NCBI GenBank assembly: GCA_018261895.1
Contig: JAGTRT010000028.1
Location: 1 to 64,000 of the forward strand
DNA length: 64,000 nt
Direction of reading: 5' to 3'
DNA from: Pseudomonadota bacterium
GTDB lineage: Bacteria > Pseudomonadota > Gammaproteobacteria > Burkholderiales > Rhodocyclaceae
In this document: positions 1-7,986 of the stretch, one piece after another
Position numbering within the stretch: position 1 is the stretch's first letter
Layout: the number at the start of each line of letters is the position of its first letter
Position numbers and translations under genes: made by a program
Notes under the pieces: generated by a model
What the model saw: only the letters and a program-made list of their open reading frames with translations
Databases searched by the model: none
Told to the model about the DNA's origin: nothing

Positions 1-624
1 GTTGATCTTGCCGAGCAGTTCGACGCCGACGATGCGGGCGCGGGCGCGTTCCAGGCGGTAGGCGACGTTGGCCATTTCCTTGCCGAGCGTCGTCGGCGTT
101 GCCGGCTGGCCGTGCGTGCGGCTCATCATCGGCACTTCGGCGTTGGCGTGGGCCAATTCCTTGAGGCGGGCGATGACCTTGTCGAGCGACGGCAGCATGG
201 CCTGTTCGCGGGCGCCCTGGCACATCAACGCGTGCGACAGGTTGTTGATGTCTTCGGAAGTGCAGGCGAAGTGGATGAATTCGCTGACCTTGGTCACTTC
301 GGCGTTGCCCTTGGTGTTCTTCTTGATCCAGTATTCGAGCGCCTTGACGTCGTGGTTGGTGACGGCTTCCTCGGCCTTCACCTCGGCCGCCTGTTCGACG
401 GTGAAGTTGGTCACCAGCGCGTCAAGCTCGGCCACGGTCGACGGGGAAAAAGCGGCAATTTCCGAAAAGTGCGGCTCGGCGGCCAGCGCCTTGAGCCACT
501 CGATCTCGACCTTGAGACGAGCCTTGATCAGGCCGAATTCAGAAAAATGTTCGCGCAGGGCGTCGACCTTGCCGGCGTAGCGGCCATCGAGCGGGGACAG
601 GGCGGTCAGCGGATTGAAAGTCAT
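1..624 (-). CDS. purB: Adenylosuccinate lyase, N-terminal part (runs off window)
   Basis: PurB cleaves SAICAR and adenylosuccinate in purine synthesis. The first 208 residues are visible; the rest lies beyond base 1. The protein begins MTFNPLTALSPLDGRY, the usual PurB start, and later carries the segments CTSEDINN and SRTHGQPATPTTLGKE that are typical of the fumarase/aspartase superfamily members of this type. ATG at 624 is preceded by AAAGGA at a suitable distance. It is divergent from the GST gene. A degraded copy of the dispersed uptake-like motif lies at 434-468 and is read as FSPSTV in the protein. Identity is secure; only the C-terminal half is unseen. Confidence 0.95.
   Translation of the reverse strand, partial: MTFNPLTALSPLDGRYAGKVDALREHFSEFGLIKARLKVEIEWLKALAAEPHFSEIAAFSPSTVAELDALVTNFTVEQAAEVKAEEAVTNHDVKALEYWIKKNTKGNAEVTKVSEFIHFACTSEDINNLSHALMCQGAREQAMLPSLDKVIARLKELAHANAEVPMMSRTHGQPATPTTLGKEMANVAYRLERARARIVGVELLGKIN
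434..468 (+). repeat. Uptake-like motif, degraded copy inside purB
   Basis: Core ACGGTCGACGGG is followed by AAAAA, then GCGGC, then an A/T-rich tract. It matches the window-wide motif with one core mismatch. It lies in the sense direction of purB and is read in the same frame as the other sense copies (F-S-P-S-T-V). Confidence 0.55.
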
Positions 625-686
625 CGGAGGCATCCTTTTCGGTAAGCCCGCCATTTTACCCGCCCGGCGGAACGGTCGCCATACGC

Positions 687-692
687 TATAAT
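687..692 (+). promoter_or_regulatory. Possible -10 box for the GST gene
   Basis: A perfect TATAAT lies 28 bases upstream of the ATG at 721. No convincing -35 hexamer is visible, so the call rests on the -10 and its position between divergent genes. Confidence 0.45.
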
Positions 693-720
693 CGAAGTCC
701 CCAAAATCACAGAGCTCACG

Positions 721-1329
721 ATGAAGCTGATCGGCTCCCATACCAGCCCGTTCGTCCGCAAAGTACGGATCGTGCTGGCCGAAAAAAAGATCGACTACGA
801 ATTCGTCATCGATTCCCCGTGGACGGAAGACAGCAAGATCCCCGACATCAATCCGCTGGGCAAGATCCCCGTGCTGGTGCTCGACGACAACACGCCGCTC
901 TTCGACTCCCGGGTCATCGTCGAATACATCGACAACGTCACGCCGAACAACAAGCTGTTCCCGGCCCCGAACCGCGAGCGCACCGAAGTCAAACGCTGGG
1001 AAGCCCTGGCCGATGGCGTTCTTGATGCTGCGGTCAGCGCCCTGCTCGAAGGCAAGCGCCCGAAGAAGGAACAAAGCGCCAGCTGGATCACCCGCCAGCA
1101 CGGCAAGGTTGCGCGCAGCCTCGACTTCATGGCGCAGGAACTCGGCGACAAGAGTTTCTGTATGGGCACCCATTTCTCGATGGCCGATATCGCCGTCGGC
1201 ACCGCGCTCGGTTACCTGCGTTTCCGCTTCCCCGAGATCGCCTGGCAGGAAAACCATGCGAACCTCGGCAAGCTCTACGACAAGCTGATGCTGCGCGCGC
1301 CGTTCGCGGACACCGTCCCGCACGACTGA
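721..1329 (+). CDS. Glutathione S-transferase family protein (YibF-like)
   Basis: A 202-residue protein with an N-terminal thioredoxin-fold GST domain (residues about 1-75) and an all-helical C-terminal domain. The start MKLIGSHTSPFVRKVRI, the cis-Pro region GKIPVLVLDD and the following LFDSRVIVEYID are the usual glutathione-binding layout and closely resemble E. coli YibF. The physiological substrate of this subgroup is unknown; a role in thiol or xenobiotic chemistry is only inferred from the family. The next gene starts one base after the stop codon, suggesting co-transcription with the HD-GYP protein. Confidence 0.85.
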   Translation: MKLIGSHTSPFVRKVRIVLAEKKIDYEFVIDSPWTEDSKIPDINPLGKIPVLVLDDNTPLFDSRVIVEYIDNVTPNNKLFPAPNRERTEVKRWEALADGVLDAAVSALLEGKRPKKEQSASWITRQHGKVARSLDFMAQELGDKSFCMGTHFSMADIAVGTALGYLRFRFPEIAWQENHANLGKLYDKLMLRAPFADTVPHD

Positions 1330-1330
1330 C

Positions 1331-2086
1331 ATGTCCTTCCGGCCACTGAAACCAGGACGCCCCCGATCAGCCTGGTCGCTGGCCGAGCAGTTTTCACAGG
1401 CCAATCGCCAGAGAAATGCAACCTTGGCGCAATCCCACGGTCGACATCCGCATGATCTGACCTGCATGAGGAATCCGGCCTTGAACTGCACCCCTGAAGA
1501 AAACCCGCTGTACAGCGTTGCCCGCACCCTGGCGGTAGCGCTCGGGCAACGCGACCACCACACGCGCGCCCACTCCGACCGGGTCGTTCATCTGGCCGCC
1601 GGACTGGGCTACCACATCGGCCTGACCGAAGAAGAAATCGAACTGTTGTCGCTCGGCGCCCAGTTTCACGATATCGGCAAGATCGGCATTCCCGACCGCG
1701 TCCTGCACAAGCCGGCCTCGTTCGAGGAAGACGAATGGGCCTGCATGAAGCAGCATGCGGAAATCGGCGAGCGCATCATCCGCGCCATCGATGGCGACAA
1801 GGCCTCGACCGTCGCCAAGACCGTCCGCCATCATCACGAGCACTTTGACGGTTCTGGCTATCCCGACCGCCTGAGCGGCACGGACATTCCGCTCTATTCG
1901 CGGATCATCTCGCTGACCGACAGCTACGATGCGATGATCGACACCCGCGCCTACCAGCGCGCCCGCTCGCACCGCGTCGTCATGGGCATCCTCGAACAGG
2001 AAAGCGGGATCAAGCACGACCCCGACCTGCTCCACGCCTTCACCTGCGCCATCGAAAAGTCGTCCCTGCGCGGCAAGGACGCCTGA
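1331..2086 (+). CDS. HD-GYP domain protein (putative cyclic di-GMP phosphodiesterase)
   Basis: 251 residues from ATG 1331; ATG 1466 is an alternative start and neither has a good ribosome site. The HD-GYP domain occupies about residues 60-225: HDIGK at 113-117, HHE at 168-170 and GSGYP at 174-178, followed by LTDSYDAM. These are the metal ligands and signature of phosphodiesterases that open c-di-GMP. No receiver or membrane segment is seen, so this looks like a stand-alone cytosolic domain with a poorly conserved N-terminal tail of about 50 residues. It is convergent with mnmA, with only six bases between the stops. Confidence 0.85.
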   Translation: MSFRPLKPGRPRSAWSLAEQFSQANRQRNATLAQSHGRHPHDLTCMRNPALNCTPEENPLYSVARTLAVALGQRDHHTRAHSDRVVHLAAGLGYHIGLTEEEIELLSLGAQFHDIGKIGIPDRVLHKPASFEEDEWACMKQHAEIGERIIRAIDGDKASTVAKTVRHHHEHFDGSGYPDRLSGTDIPLYSRIISLTDSYDAMIDTRAYQRARSHRVVMGILEQESGIKHDPDLLHAFTCAIEKSSLRGKDA

Positions 2087-2092
2087 TTCCGC

Positions 2093-3190
2093 CTAGCGGA
2101 TGACCCCGCCGCCGAGGCAAACCCGGCTCTCGTAAAGCACGACCGACTGCCCAGGGGTAAGTGCCCACTGCGGCTCGGCGAACCGTATTTCGCAGCTTTC
2201 GCCATCGACACGCTCGACTTCGCAAGGCTGGTCGGCCGTCCGGTAACGCGGCTTGGCGGTATATACCCAGTGCGTGTGCGGCGCCCGGCCGGAAACCCAC
2301 GACAGCTGTTCGGCGACGAGATCGCCACGAAGCAGGGCCGGGTGATCGTGCCCCTGCGCCACGTACAGCACGTTCTTGTCCACGTCCTTGCCGACCACAA
2401 ACCAGGCGTCGTGATCGCCGCCACCGGCCTGGCCTTTTTCCTTGAGGCCGCCGATATGCAGCCCCTTGCGCTGACCGATGGTGTGGAACATCAGCCCATC
2501 GTGCTCGCCAAGCACCTTGCCGTCGTCAAGACGGCGGATTTCGCCCTTCTTCGGCGGCAGGTAGCGCGCCAGAAAATCCTTGAACGGCCGTTCGCCGATG
2601 AAACAGATGCCCGTCGAATCCTTCTTGGTTGCCACGTGCAGGCCTTCCGCCTCGGCGATCTTGCGCACCTCGCGCTTGTAAAGGTCCGCCAGCGGGAACA
2701 GCGTTTTCGAGAGCTGGGCCTGATTCAGGCGATACAGGAAATAACTCTGGTCCTTGGTGCCGTCCTCGGCCTTGAGCAACTGGAATTCGCCGTTGAATTC
2801 GCGCACGCCGGCGTAGTGGCCGGTGGCGATCTTGTCGGCGCCGAGTTGCATGGCGTGGTCGAGGAAAGCCTTGAACTTGATTTCGGAATTGCACAGGATG
2901 TCCGGATTCGGCGTCCGCCCGGCCTGGTATTCGCGCAGGAATTCGGCGAAAACCCGCTCGCGGTATTCGGCGGCGAAATTGACCACCTCGACGTCGATGC
3001 CGATACGGTCGGCGACGCTCATGACGTCGATCAGATCCTGGCGCGACGAGCAGTATTCCTCGGTATCGTCGTCCTCCCAGTTCTTCATGAACAGGCCGAT
3101 CACCTTCCAGCCCTGCCGCTTGAGCAGCAGCGCCGCCACGGAGGAATCCACACCGCCGGACAAGCCGACCACCACGGTTTTTTCAGACAT
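2093..3190 (-). CDS. mnmA: tRNA-specific 2-thiouridylase MnmA
   Basis: MnmA thiolates U34 of tRNA-Lys, -Glu and -Gln, using ATP and persulfide sulfur. The 365-residue protein has the PP-loop SGGVDSS at 11-17, the catalytic cysteines in [11 protein letters not shown] (Cys100) and [11 protein letters not shown] (Cys196), the tRNA-recognition segment [11 protein letters not shown], and the C-terminal beta-barrel ending in a typical GGGVI. Length is normal for the family. The start codon overlaps the end of the upstream periplasmic-protein gene by eight bases, and that gene in turn overlaps nudJ, so the three are probably one transcript. Adjacent nudJ and mnmA also occurs in enterobacteria. Confidence 0.97.
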   Translation of the reverse strand: MSEKTVVVGLSGGVDSSVAALLLKRQGWKVIGLFMKNWEDDDTEEYCSSRQDLIDVMSVADRIGIDVEVVNFAAEYRERVFAEFLREYQAGRTPNPDILCNSEIKFKAFLDHAMQLGADKIATGHYAGVREFNGEFQLLKAEDGTKDQSYFLYRLNQAQLSKTLFPLADLYKREVRKIAEAEGLHVATKKDSTGICFIGERPFKDFLARYLPPKKGEIRRLDDGKVLGEHDGLMFHTIGQRKGLHIGGLKEKGQAGGGDHDAWFVVGKDVDKNVLYVAQGHDHPALLRGDLVAEQLSWVSGRAPHTHWVYTAKPRYRTADQPCEVERVDGESCEIRFAEPQWALTPGQSVVLYESRVCLGGGVIR

Positions 3191-3770
3191 CGGGCCCAGC
3201 CCCTTTCTTCCAGTCTTCCAGCGGCAAAATCACCGCCGGCTGTCCATTATCGACGAACCAGCTATCAACGACGAAACGCGGCGTCTCTCCCTCGCCCTTT
3301 TCGGCGATGACCGCCGAATAATGGTTGAGGAAAATTGACAGGAATCCACGCCCCTCAACCGGCAACACCCGGTGCCAGCGCAGATAGCCGCGCGCTTCGA
3401 GCAACGTCAGCAAGCGCGTCGTCGAGGTCGAATGATCGATGCAGTCCATTTTGCCCGGCACATGGCCGTCCGCATAGTTTCCGCCACGGTCGTTGCGGAC
3501 GGCCGACTGCTCGCCCGCCCAGGCGTACAAACGCCCGACGGCCTCGGATATCATTTTTCGCTCATTTTCCGGGTTGACCGTCGAAGCCAGCATGCGCCGC
3601 ACTTCGCCGAGCTGGCCTTCGGTGTAGCGGATGTCCGCCTGCACCAGACAGCCGTAGCCGTAACAGATGCGTACCATTTCATCCGCCGCCACCGCCCCCG
3701 GAAGCGCCAGCAGCAAGGCGAGCAGCCAAGGCAGCATCAGTCGTAATGCACCAGCAGATCGAGCGGACAT
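3183..3770 (-). CDS. Exported protein with a possible Cys-His-Asp (transglutaminase/papain-like) site
   Basis: 195 residues with a clear signal peptide (about residues 10-29, cleaved after AVAA). I do not recognise a named family. A candidate catalytic triad is visible: Cys110 in [10 protein letters not shown] at a helix start, His150 in FLNHYSAVI, and Asp169 in FVVDSWFVD. This is the order and spacing of transglutaminase-like cysteine enzymes, and the strand-like surroundings of His and Asp fit. Cys36 and Cys41 could form a disulfide. It overlaps nudJ by 34 bases at its start and mnmA by eight at its end. A motif copy (3551-3582) runs antisense and is read as STVNPEN. Function is inferred only. 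Confidence 0.75.
   Translation of the reverse strand: MSARSAGALRLMLPWLLALLLALPGAVAADEMVRICYGYGCLVQADIRYTEGQLGEVRRMLASTVNPENERKMISEAVGRLYAWAGEQSAVRNDRGGNYADGHVPGKMDCIDHSTSTTRLLTLLEARGYLRWHRVLPVEGRGFLSIFLNHYSAVIAEKGEGETPRFVVDSWFVDNGQPAVILPLEDWKKGAGPDV
3551..3582 (-). repeat. Uptake-like motif copy, antisense in the exported-protein gene
   Basis: On the minus strand the core GACGGTCAACCCGG is followed by AAAAT, then GAGCG, then AAAAATGA. It runs with the gene in the frame that gives T-V-N-P-E-N, shared with the copy in glcE. Confidence 0.75.
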
Positions 3771-4186
3771 CGCTTGCCGGCCAGATAATCCTCGATGCAG
3801 CGCAGGATGAGCGGGCTGCGATGCCGGGCCTGCGTCGCCCTGATCTCGTCGAGCGTCAGCCAGCGCGCCGCGACAATGCCGTCATCGAGCCCGCGCCCGG
3901 CCTCGTAGCCACGCAACTCCCCGGCAAAGGCAAAGCGCAGGTAGGTCGTGTCTTCCTTGGTCGGATGCGTCCAGTTATACACCCCGATCAGATGCAGCGG
4001 CTTGAAGTGGTAGGCCGTCTCTTCCAGCGTTTCGCGAACCACGGCAGCGATCAGCGACTCCCCCTCTTCGAGGTGGCCGGCCGGCTGGTTGAAAGCCAGC
4101 CCGGCTTCGGTTTCTTCCTCGACCAGCAGAAATTTGCCGTCGCGCAGAACGACAGCGGCAACGGTAACGTGGGGTTTCCAGACCAT
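3737..4186 (-). CDS. nudJ: Nudix hydrolase NudJ (phosphatase NudJ type)
   Basis: 149 residues with strong resemblance to E. coli NudJ: the opening KPHVTVAAVV, NQPAGHLEEGE, and a C-terminal [17 protein letters not shown]. NudJ hydrolyses hydroxymethylpyrimidine pyrophosphate, HMP-PP-type compounds and nucleoside phosphates. The Nudix box spans residues 37-59 (G, E, RETLEE present), but the Gly near its end is replaced by Ala (EETAYHF), which some active members tolerate. It is first in the nudJ, exported protein, mnmA set and is divergent from ilvE. Confidence 0.88.
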   Translation of the reverse strand: MVWKPHVTVAAVVLRDGKFLLVEEETEAGLAFNQPAGHLEEGESLIAAVVRETLEETAYHFKPLHLIGVYNWTHPTKEDTTYLRFAFAGELRGYEAGRGLDDGIVAARWLTLDEIRATQARHRSPLILRCIEDYLAGKRCPLDLLVHYD

Positions 4187-4275
4187 GGCAAGGCTCTATC
4201 GGCAAAACCCATATTTTAACGTCTGATTTCGGCTAGAATTGTGGGCTTTGACACGCGCAACACGGAGAATCGAAC

Positions 4276-5196
4276 ATGTCCATGTCGGATCGCGACGGCT
4301 TTATTTGGCAAGACGGCAAACTGGTGCCCTGGCGTGAAGCCACCACCCACGTCCTCACCCATTCCCTGCACTACGGCATGGGGGTATTCGAGGGCGTCCG
4401 TGCCTACAAGACCGAGCGCGGCACCGCGATTTTCCGTCTCAAGGAGCACACCGAGCGCCTGTTCCGTTCGGCCCACATCTTCCAGATGCAAATGCCCTTC
4501 TCGGCCGAAGTGCTGAACGAAGCGCAGAAGGAAGTCATCCGCGCCAACAACCTTGAATCCGGCTACCTGCGTCCGCTCGCCTTCTACGGCTCGGAAAAGA
4601 TGGGTGTGTCGCCCAAGGGCGCCAAGGTGCACGTCATCATCGCTGCCTGGCCGTGGGGCGCCTACCTCGGCGAGGAAGGCATGCAGCGCGGCATCCGCAT
4701 CAAGACCTCGTCCTACACCCGCCACCACGTGAATATCACCATGGTGCGCGCCAAGGCGTCCGGCAACTACATGAACTCCATCCTGGCCAACAACGAGGCC
4801 ACCGGTGACGGCTACGACGAAGCCCTGCTCCTCGATCCGGAAGGTTACGTCTGCGAAGGCGCCGGCGAGAACATCTTCATCGTCAAGAACGGCAAGCTGT
4901 ACACGCCGGACCTGACCGCCTGCCTGGAAGGCATCACCCGCGCCACGGTCATGCAACTGGCCGGCGAACTGGGCATCGAGGTCATCGAGAAGCGCATCAC
5001 GCGCGATGAAGTCTATTGCGCCGACGAAGCCTTCTTCACCGGCACTGCCGCCGAAGTGACCCCGATCCGCGAACTCGACAACCGCCAGATCGGCCCCGGC
5101 CATCGCGGCCCTGTCACCAAGGCGCTGCAAGACAAATATTTCGACGTGGTCTACGGCCGCTCGGCCGCGCATGCCGACTGGCTGGCCACCGTCTAA
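4276..5196 (+). CDS. ilvE: Branched-chain amino acid aminotransferase
   Basis: IlvE performs the last step of Leu, Ile and Val synthesis. The 306-residue fold-type IV PLP enzyme has HSLHYGMGVFEGVRAY near residues 29-44, the PLP lysine in RAKASGNYMNS (Lys160), EGAGENIF, and the cofactor-phosphate loop GITRATVMQ and FFTGTAAEVTPI. Length matches the family. ATG 4276 is preceded by GGAG (4264-4267); a second in-frame ATG at 4282 is possible. A TAGAAT at 4234-4239 may be its -10. The zinc-finger gene follows after 14 bases with its own GGGAG site, suggesting one operon. Confidence 0.95.
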   Translation: MSMSDRDGFIWQDGKLVPWREATTHVLTHSLHYGMGVFEGVRAYKTERGTAIFRLKEHTERLFRSAHIFQMQMPFSAEVLNEAQKEVIRANNLESGYLRPLAFYGSEKMGVSPKGAKVHVIIAAWPWGAYLGEEGMQRGIRIKTSSYTRHHVNITMVRAKASGNYMNSILANNEATGDGYDEALLLDPEGYVCEGAGENIFIVKNGKLYTPDLTACLEGITRATVMQLAGELGIEVIEKRITRDEVYCADEAFFTGTAAEVTPIRELDNRQIGPGHRGPVTKALQDKYFDVVYGRSAAHADWLATV

Positions 5197-5210
5197 TCAG
5201 GGAGAAAACG

Positions 5211-5399
5211 ATGTCCGACAAAAAGACTGTTGAAATCACCGCCCACGACCTGCCGCTGCACTGCCCGACGCCCAGCGTCGCGCTGTGGAGCCAGCACCCG
5301 CGCGTCTTCCTCGACGTTCTGAAGACCGGCGAGGTCACCTGCCCGTACTGCTCCACCAAGTACGTCTTCAAGGGCGAAGCGCCCAAGGGGCACCACTAG
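5211..5399 (+). CDS. Small zinc-finger protein of the CHCC (NDUFS6-like) family
   Basis: 62 residues. The C-terminal half carries GEVTCPYCSTKYVF with Cys44 and Cys47, and further possible ligands are Cys18 (LHCPTP) and His30 (SQHPRVFLD). This is the layout of the CHCC zinc-finger domain related to the NDUFS6 subunit of complex I. The bacterial protein's role is not established. A ribosome site GGGAGA lies seven bases before ATG 5211. It sits between ilvE and waaF, an arrangement I believe is common in betaproteobacteria, and is followed directly by a long palindrome. Confidence 0.85.
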   Translation: MSDKKTVEITAHDLPLHCPTPSVALWSQHPRVFLDVLKTGEVTCPYCSTKYVFKGEAPKGHH

Positions 5400-5403
5400 T
5401 CGG

Positions 5404-5460
5404 TAGTTGCTAGTCGTTAGTCGCTAGCAGGTTTTGCTAACAACTAGTGACTAGCGACTA
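5404..5460. repeat. Long imperfect palindrome built of TAGTCGCTAG-like units
   Basis: Two 26-base arms (5404-5429 and 5435-5460) flank a five-base loop. Twenty-one of 26 positions pair, and several of the rest would be G-U in RNA. Each arm itself contains tandem TAGT(C/T)GCTAG-type units. It fills the spacer between the zinc-finger gene and waaF. It could act as an attenuating hairpin or be a small mobile palindrome. Confidence 0.85.
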
Positions 5461-5472
5461 ATAACTGCTCTC

Positions 5473-6483
5473 ATGAAAGCCCTCATCGTCGCCCCTTCCT
5501 GGATCGGCGACACCATCATGGCGCAGCCGCTCTTTGCACGGCTGCACGCCAAGCACCCCGGTCTCCAGCTCGACGCCATCGCCCCGCGCTGGGTTGCCCC
5601 GGTCCTGCACCGCATGGCGGAAATCAGCGACGTCCTCGACAGCCCTTTCGGCCACGGCCAGCTGTCGCTCAAGCCGCGCTGGAAACTCGCCCGCCAGCTC
5701 GCCGCACGCAATTACGACGCCGTCTACGTCCTGCCCAATTCGCTCAAGTCGGCGCTCGTGCCCTGGCTGGCCGGCATCCCGCAACGCGTCGGCTTTACCG
5801 GCGAATCGCGCTACGGCCTGATCAACGTTCGCCATAGCCTCGACAAGCAAGCCCTGCCGCTCATGGTCGAACGCTTCGCCCAACTGGCCGAAGCCCCCGG
5901 CGCACGATTGGGAAATTTCATTTTTCGGCCAAAAATCCGGTCGACCGTTGAAGACCAGCAAAAAGCCCTGGCCGAACTCGACATCGAGCGCCCGGCCCGC
6001 GTCGTCGCCTTTTGCCCAGGTGCCGAATACGGCCCGGCCAAACGCTGGCCAGCCGCCCATTTCGCCGCGCTCGCCCAAAAGCTCGCAGAACAGGGCTACG
6101 CCATCTGGCTGTTCGGCTCGCCCAAGGACCACGCCGTCGCCGAGGAAATCTCGCAACTCGCATCCGGCCTCTGCCGCAACCTCTGTGGCGCCACCTCGCT
6201 GGCCCAGGCCGTCGACCTGCTGGCCATCGCCGACCTGGTCGTCTGCAACGACTCCGGCCTCATGCACGTCGCCGCCGCACTCGACCGCCCCATCGTCGCC
6301 CTCTACGGCTCCTCGTCGCCCGGCTTCACGCCGCCGCTCTCCGACCAGGCCGACATCCTGAGCCTCAATCTCGATTGCAGCCCCTGCTTCAAGCGCGACT
6401 GCCCGCTCGGCCACCTCGATTGCCTGAACAAGCTGAGCCCCGCGCAAGTGCTTGCTGCCTGCCAGAAAAGGATCGCCCCATGA
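5473..6483 (+). CDS. waaF: ADP-heptose:LPS heptosyltransferase II
   Basis: WaaF adds the second heptose to the inner core of lipopolysaccharide at the cytoplasmic face of the inner membrane. The 336-residue GT9 protein shows APSWIGDTIMAQPLF at the N-terminus, CPGAEYGPAKRWP in the middle, NDSGLMHVAAAL for ADP-heptose binding, and YGSSSPGFTPPLS, with the C-terminal cysteine cluster CSPCFKRDCPLG. Length is typical. A copy of the dispersed motif (5914-5949) is read as NFIFRPKIRSTVE in the linker between the two Rossmann-like domains. The next gene overlaps the stop codon (ATGA). Confidence 0.95.
   Translation: MKALIVAPSWIGDTIMAQPLFARLHAKHPGLQLDAIAPRWVAPVLHRMAEISDVLDSPFGHGQLSLKPRWKLARQLAARNYDAVYVLPNSLKSALVPWLAGIPQRVGFTGESRYGLINVRHSLDKQALPLMVERFAQLAEAPGARLGNFIFRPKIRSTVEDQQKALAELDIERPARVVAFCPGAEYGPAKRWPAAHFAALAQKLAEQGYAIWLFGSPKDHAVAEEISQLASGLCRNLCGATSLAQAVDLLAIADLVVCNDSGLMHVAAALDRPIVALYGSSSPGFTPPLSDQADILSLNLDCSPCFKRDCPLGHLDCLNKLSPAQVLAACQKRIAP
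5914..5949 (-). repeat. Uptake-like motif copy, sense in waaF
   Basis: Minus-strand core AACGGTCGACCGG is followed by ATTTTT, then GGCC, then GAAAAATGAAAT. The core contains the perfect palindrome CGGTCGACCG. In the protein it is read F-x-F then R-S-T-V, the common sense frame. Confidence 0.8.
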
Positions 6484-6911
6484 GCGGCCCGACCGTATAC
6501 GCCCTACCCGATGACGTCGAACGCGCCTTCTACGAAGCCATCGTCGAAGGCGATGCCGACCGCATGATGCTCATCTGGGCCGAAGACGACGAAACCTTGT
6601 GCGTCCATCCGACCGGCGTCCGCCTGCTCGGCCTCGTCCCCATCCGCGAAAGCTGGCGCAGCATCTTCGGCAACGCCCGCCTGCGCGTTCAGGCCGAGCC
6701 CGTCTCGCACTGGAACGGCACGATCATCGCGGTCCATCACCTCACCGAAATCCTCTTCGTTGGCGACGACCCCAGCCCGCACGGCCCGCTCTACGTCACC
6801 CACGTCTACGTGCGCGGCCCACACGGCTGGCGCCTGGCCAGCCGCCACGCCTCGGCAGCCGACGACGGCCACCAGGCGATGGCCGAAGCCGTGCCGCACA
6901 CCCTGCATTGA
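6480..6911 (+). CDS. NTF2/SnoaL-like domain protein
   Basis: 143 residues. It looks like a single cone-shaped NTF2-like domain: an N-terminal helix pair (DDVERAFYEAIVEGD), a WAEDDETLCVHPTG strand, RESWRSIFG, then the long curved sheet (HLTEILF, YVTHVYVRGPHGWRLASRHAS). Such proteins in betaproteobacteria are often annotated as DUF4440 or SnoaL-like; no substrate can be assigned. The ATG at 6480 overlaps the waaF stop (ATGA), and the hydrolase gene begins seven bases after its own stop, so it is in one operon with waaF and the YheT-like gene. Confidence 0.8.
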   Translation: MSGPTVYALPDDVERAFYEAIVEGDADRMMLIWAEDDETLCVHPTGVRLLGLVPIRESWRSIFGNARLRVQAEPVSHWNGTIIAVHHLTEILFVGDDPSPHGPLYVTHVYVRGPHGWRLASRHASAADDGHQAMAEAVPHTLH

Positions 6912-6918
6912 GATCTCT

Positions 6919-7875
6919 TTGACGCCCTACCGCGCACCCGGCTGGCTGCCCGGCGGCCAGGCCCAAACGCTGTGGCCGCTGCTCATCAAGCCCCAAGCGC
7001 TCAAGATGCGCCGCGAGCGCTGGACGACGCCGGATGGCGACTTCATCGACGTCGACCATCTCGACGGCCCCACCGACGCGCCGTTGCTCGTCCTCTTCCA
7101 CGGCCTCGAAGGCAGCGCCCACAGCCATTACGCCATCTCGACCGCCCACGCCTGCAAGGCCGCCGGCTGGCGCCTGGCCCTGCCCCATTTTCGCGGCTGC
7201 TCCGGCGAACTCAACCGCAACCCACGCGCCTACCATTCCGGTGACTCGGACGAAATCGACTGGATCCTGCGCCGCCTGCATGCCGCCAACGGCAACCGCA
7301 AGCTCCACGCTGCGGGCGTTTCGCTCGGCGGCAACGCCCTGCTCAAATGGGCCGGCGAACGCGGCGTGGCGGCCGGAGAACTGGCGACCGGCGTCGCCGC
7401 CATGTGCGCGCCGCTCGACCTTGCCGCCTGTGGCCATCACCTGGCCAAGGGGTTCAACAAAATCTACACGCGGCACTTCCTGAGCACGCTGAAAGCCATT
7501 TCAGCCCGTCGCCTGCAGCAGTTTCCGGGGCTGTTCGACGATGCCCGCATGCGCCGGGCGATCAATCTTCATGAATTCGACGATGCCGTCACCGCCCCCG
7601 TTCACGGCTTTGCCGGCGCCGACGATTACTGGCAACGCGCCTCGGCCAAACCCTGGCTCAAATCCATTGCCATTCCGGCACTCGCGGTCAACCCGAAAAA
7701 CGACCCCTTCCTGCCCGCCCACCATTTGCCGACCAGCGCTGATGTCAGCCCGTTCGTCCGCCTCGAACAGCCCGAAAGCGGCGGCCATGTGGGATTTGTC
7801 ACAGGCCCCTTCCCGGGAAAGCTGGACTGGCTCCCGCAAAGGCTCTTACACTTCTTCCTTTACGAAACGTCATAA
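6919..7875 (+). CDS. Alpha/beta hydrolase of the YheT family
   Basis: 318 residues from TTG 6919, the most plausible start because the family begins with a similar PYRAPGWLPGGQAQT segment and there is no in-frame ATG close by. The fold is supported by LFHGLEGS (oxyanion loop), the nucleophile elbow GVSLGGN, an acidic residue in NPKNDPF and the C-terminal GGHVGF histidine. E. coli YheT has a similar length. The substrate is unknown, with esterase activity assumed from the family. It shares an operon with waaF and the NTF2-like gene. Confidence 0.88.
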   Translation: MTPYRAPGWLPGGQAQTLWPLLIKPQALKMRRERWTTPDGDFIDVDHLDGPTDAPLLVLFHGLEGSAHSHYAISTAHACKAAGWRLALPHFRGCSGELNRNPRAYHSGDSDEIDWILRRLHAANGNRKLHAAGVSLGGNALLKWAGERGVAAGELATGVAAMCAPLDLAACGHHLAKGFNKIYTRHFLSTLKAISARRLQQFPGLFDDARMRRAINLHEFDDAVTAPVHGFAGADDYWQRASAKPWLKSIAIPALAVNPKNDPFLPAHHLPTSADVSPFVRLEQPESGGHVGFVTGPFPGKLDWLPQRLLHFFLYETS

Positions 7876-7986
7876 ATTTATGCCATTCGGGCAAGGCGAT
7901 GCGAACGCAAAATGCCTGCAACGATAGTCCGCTACCATCCCCCGACATTTCGTCCCAATTCAACCTCACTATCCGACCAAGCCACC

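Noticed and set aside
68-645. Two open frames on the plus strand in the purB region
   Set aside because: They are shadows of purB, whose family motifs are clear on the minus strand.
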